From Flavobacterium sp. (lineage in GTDB: Bacteria; Bacteroidota; Bacteroidia; Flavobacteriales; Flavobacteriaceae), in assembly GCA_030150335.1 (NCBI GenBank), contig JASLGC010000010.1, positions 1 through 13,496 on the forward strand: a stretch of DNA of 13,496 nucleotides, given 5' to 3'. Positions 13,488 to 13,496 of the stretch are shown here, in pieces; the first letter of the stretch is position 1, and the number at the start of each line of letters is the position of its first letter. Below the pieces are notes generated by a model. The model was not told the DNA's origin, searched no databases, and saw nothing but the letters and a program-made list of their open reading frames with translations. A program made the translations under genes and the position numbers.

Positions 13488-13496
13488 AGGGGGTTG

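Overview
The window is AT-rich DNA from a member of the Bacteroidota, most likely family Flavobacteriaceae (a Myroides- or Flavobacterium-like genome; the genus is a guess). The grounds are: several upstream regions carry the Bacteroidota -7 box TAnnTTTG, Shine-Dalgarno sequences are mostly absent, and the rbfA / LolE-type permease pair and methylmalonyl-CoA epimerase have the character of flavobacterial proteins.

Layout. Left edge, minus strand: the first 69 codons of a DEAD/DEAH-type helicase, then a D-lactate dehydrogenase (ldhA) with its own terminator. Position 1947-3161, plus strand: an unrecognised acidic protein with a helical N-terminus, a long disordered tail and a C-terminal peptide resembling a sliding-clamp-binding motif. 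It ends at a perfect two-way terminator. Position 3214-10871, minus strand: the most unusual part, read right to left as a giant Sel1-repeat protein, an HSP90-family ATPase and three tandem paralogous helical-repeat (TPR-like) proteins. The first four genes are packed at 1-nt overlaps or abutting and behave as one operon. The third paralog sits beyond a terminator and has its own candidate promoter. Position 11113-12718, minus strand: rbfA followed by an FtsX/LolE-type permease that starts at TTG. Position 12789-13190, plus strand: methylmalonyl-CoA epimerase, divergent from rbfA with interlocked promoters. Right edge, plus strand: two identical CAU-anticodon tRNA genes and a strong terminator.

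How the parts work together. Most flanking genes are housekeeping: fermentative NADH reoxidation, 30S ribosome maturation, lipoprotein export and propionyl-CoA metabolism. The central 7.7 kb is different: a non-canonical bacterial HSP90 is encoded with four dedicated helical-repeat proteins. My inference is that these form an HSP90 chaperone/scaffold system with its own co-chaperone-like partners. No effector, toxin, nuclease or transposase is visible in it, so its purpose cannot be read from the sequence alone.
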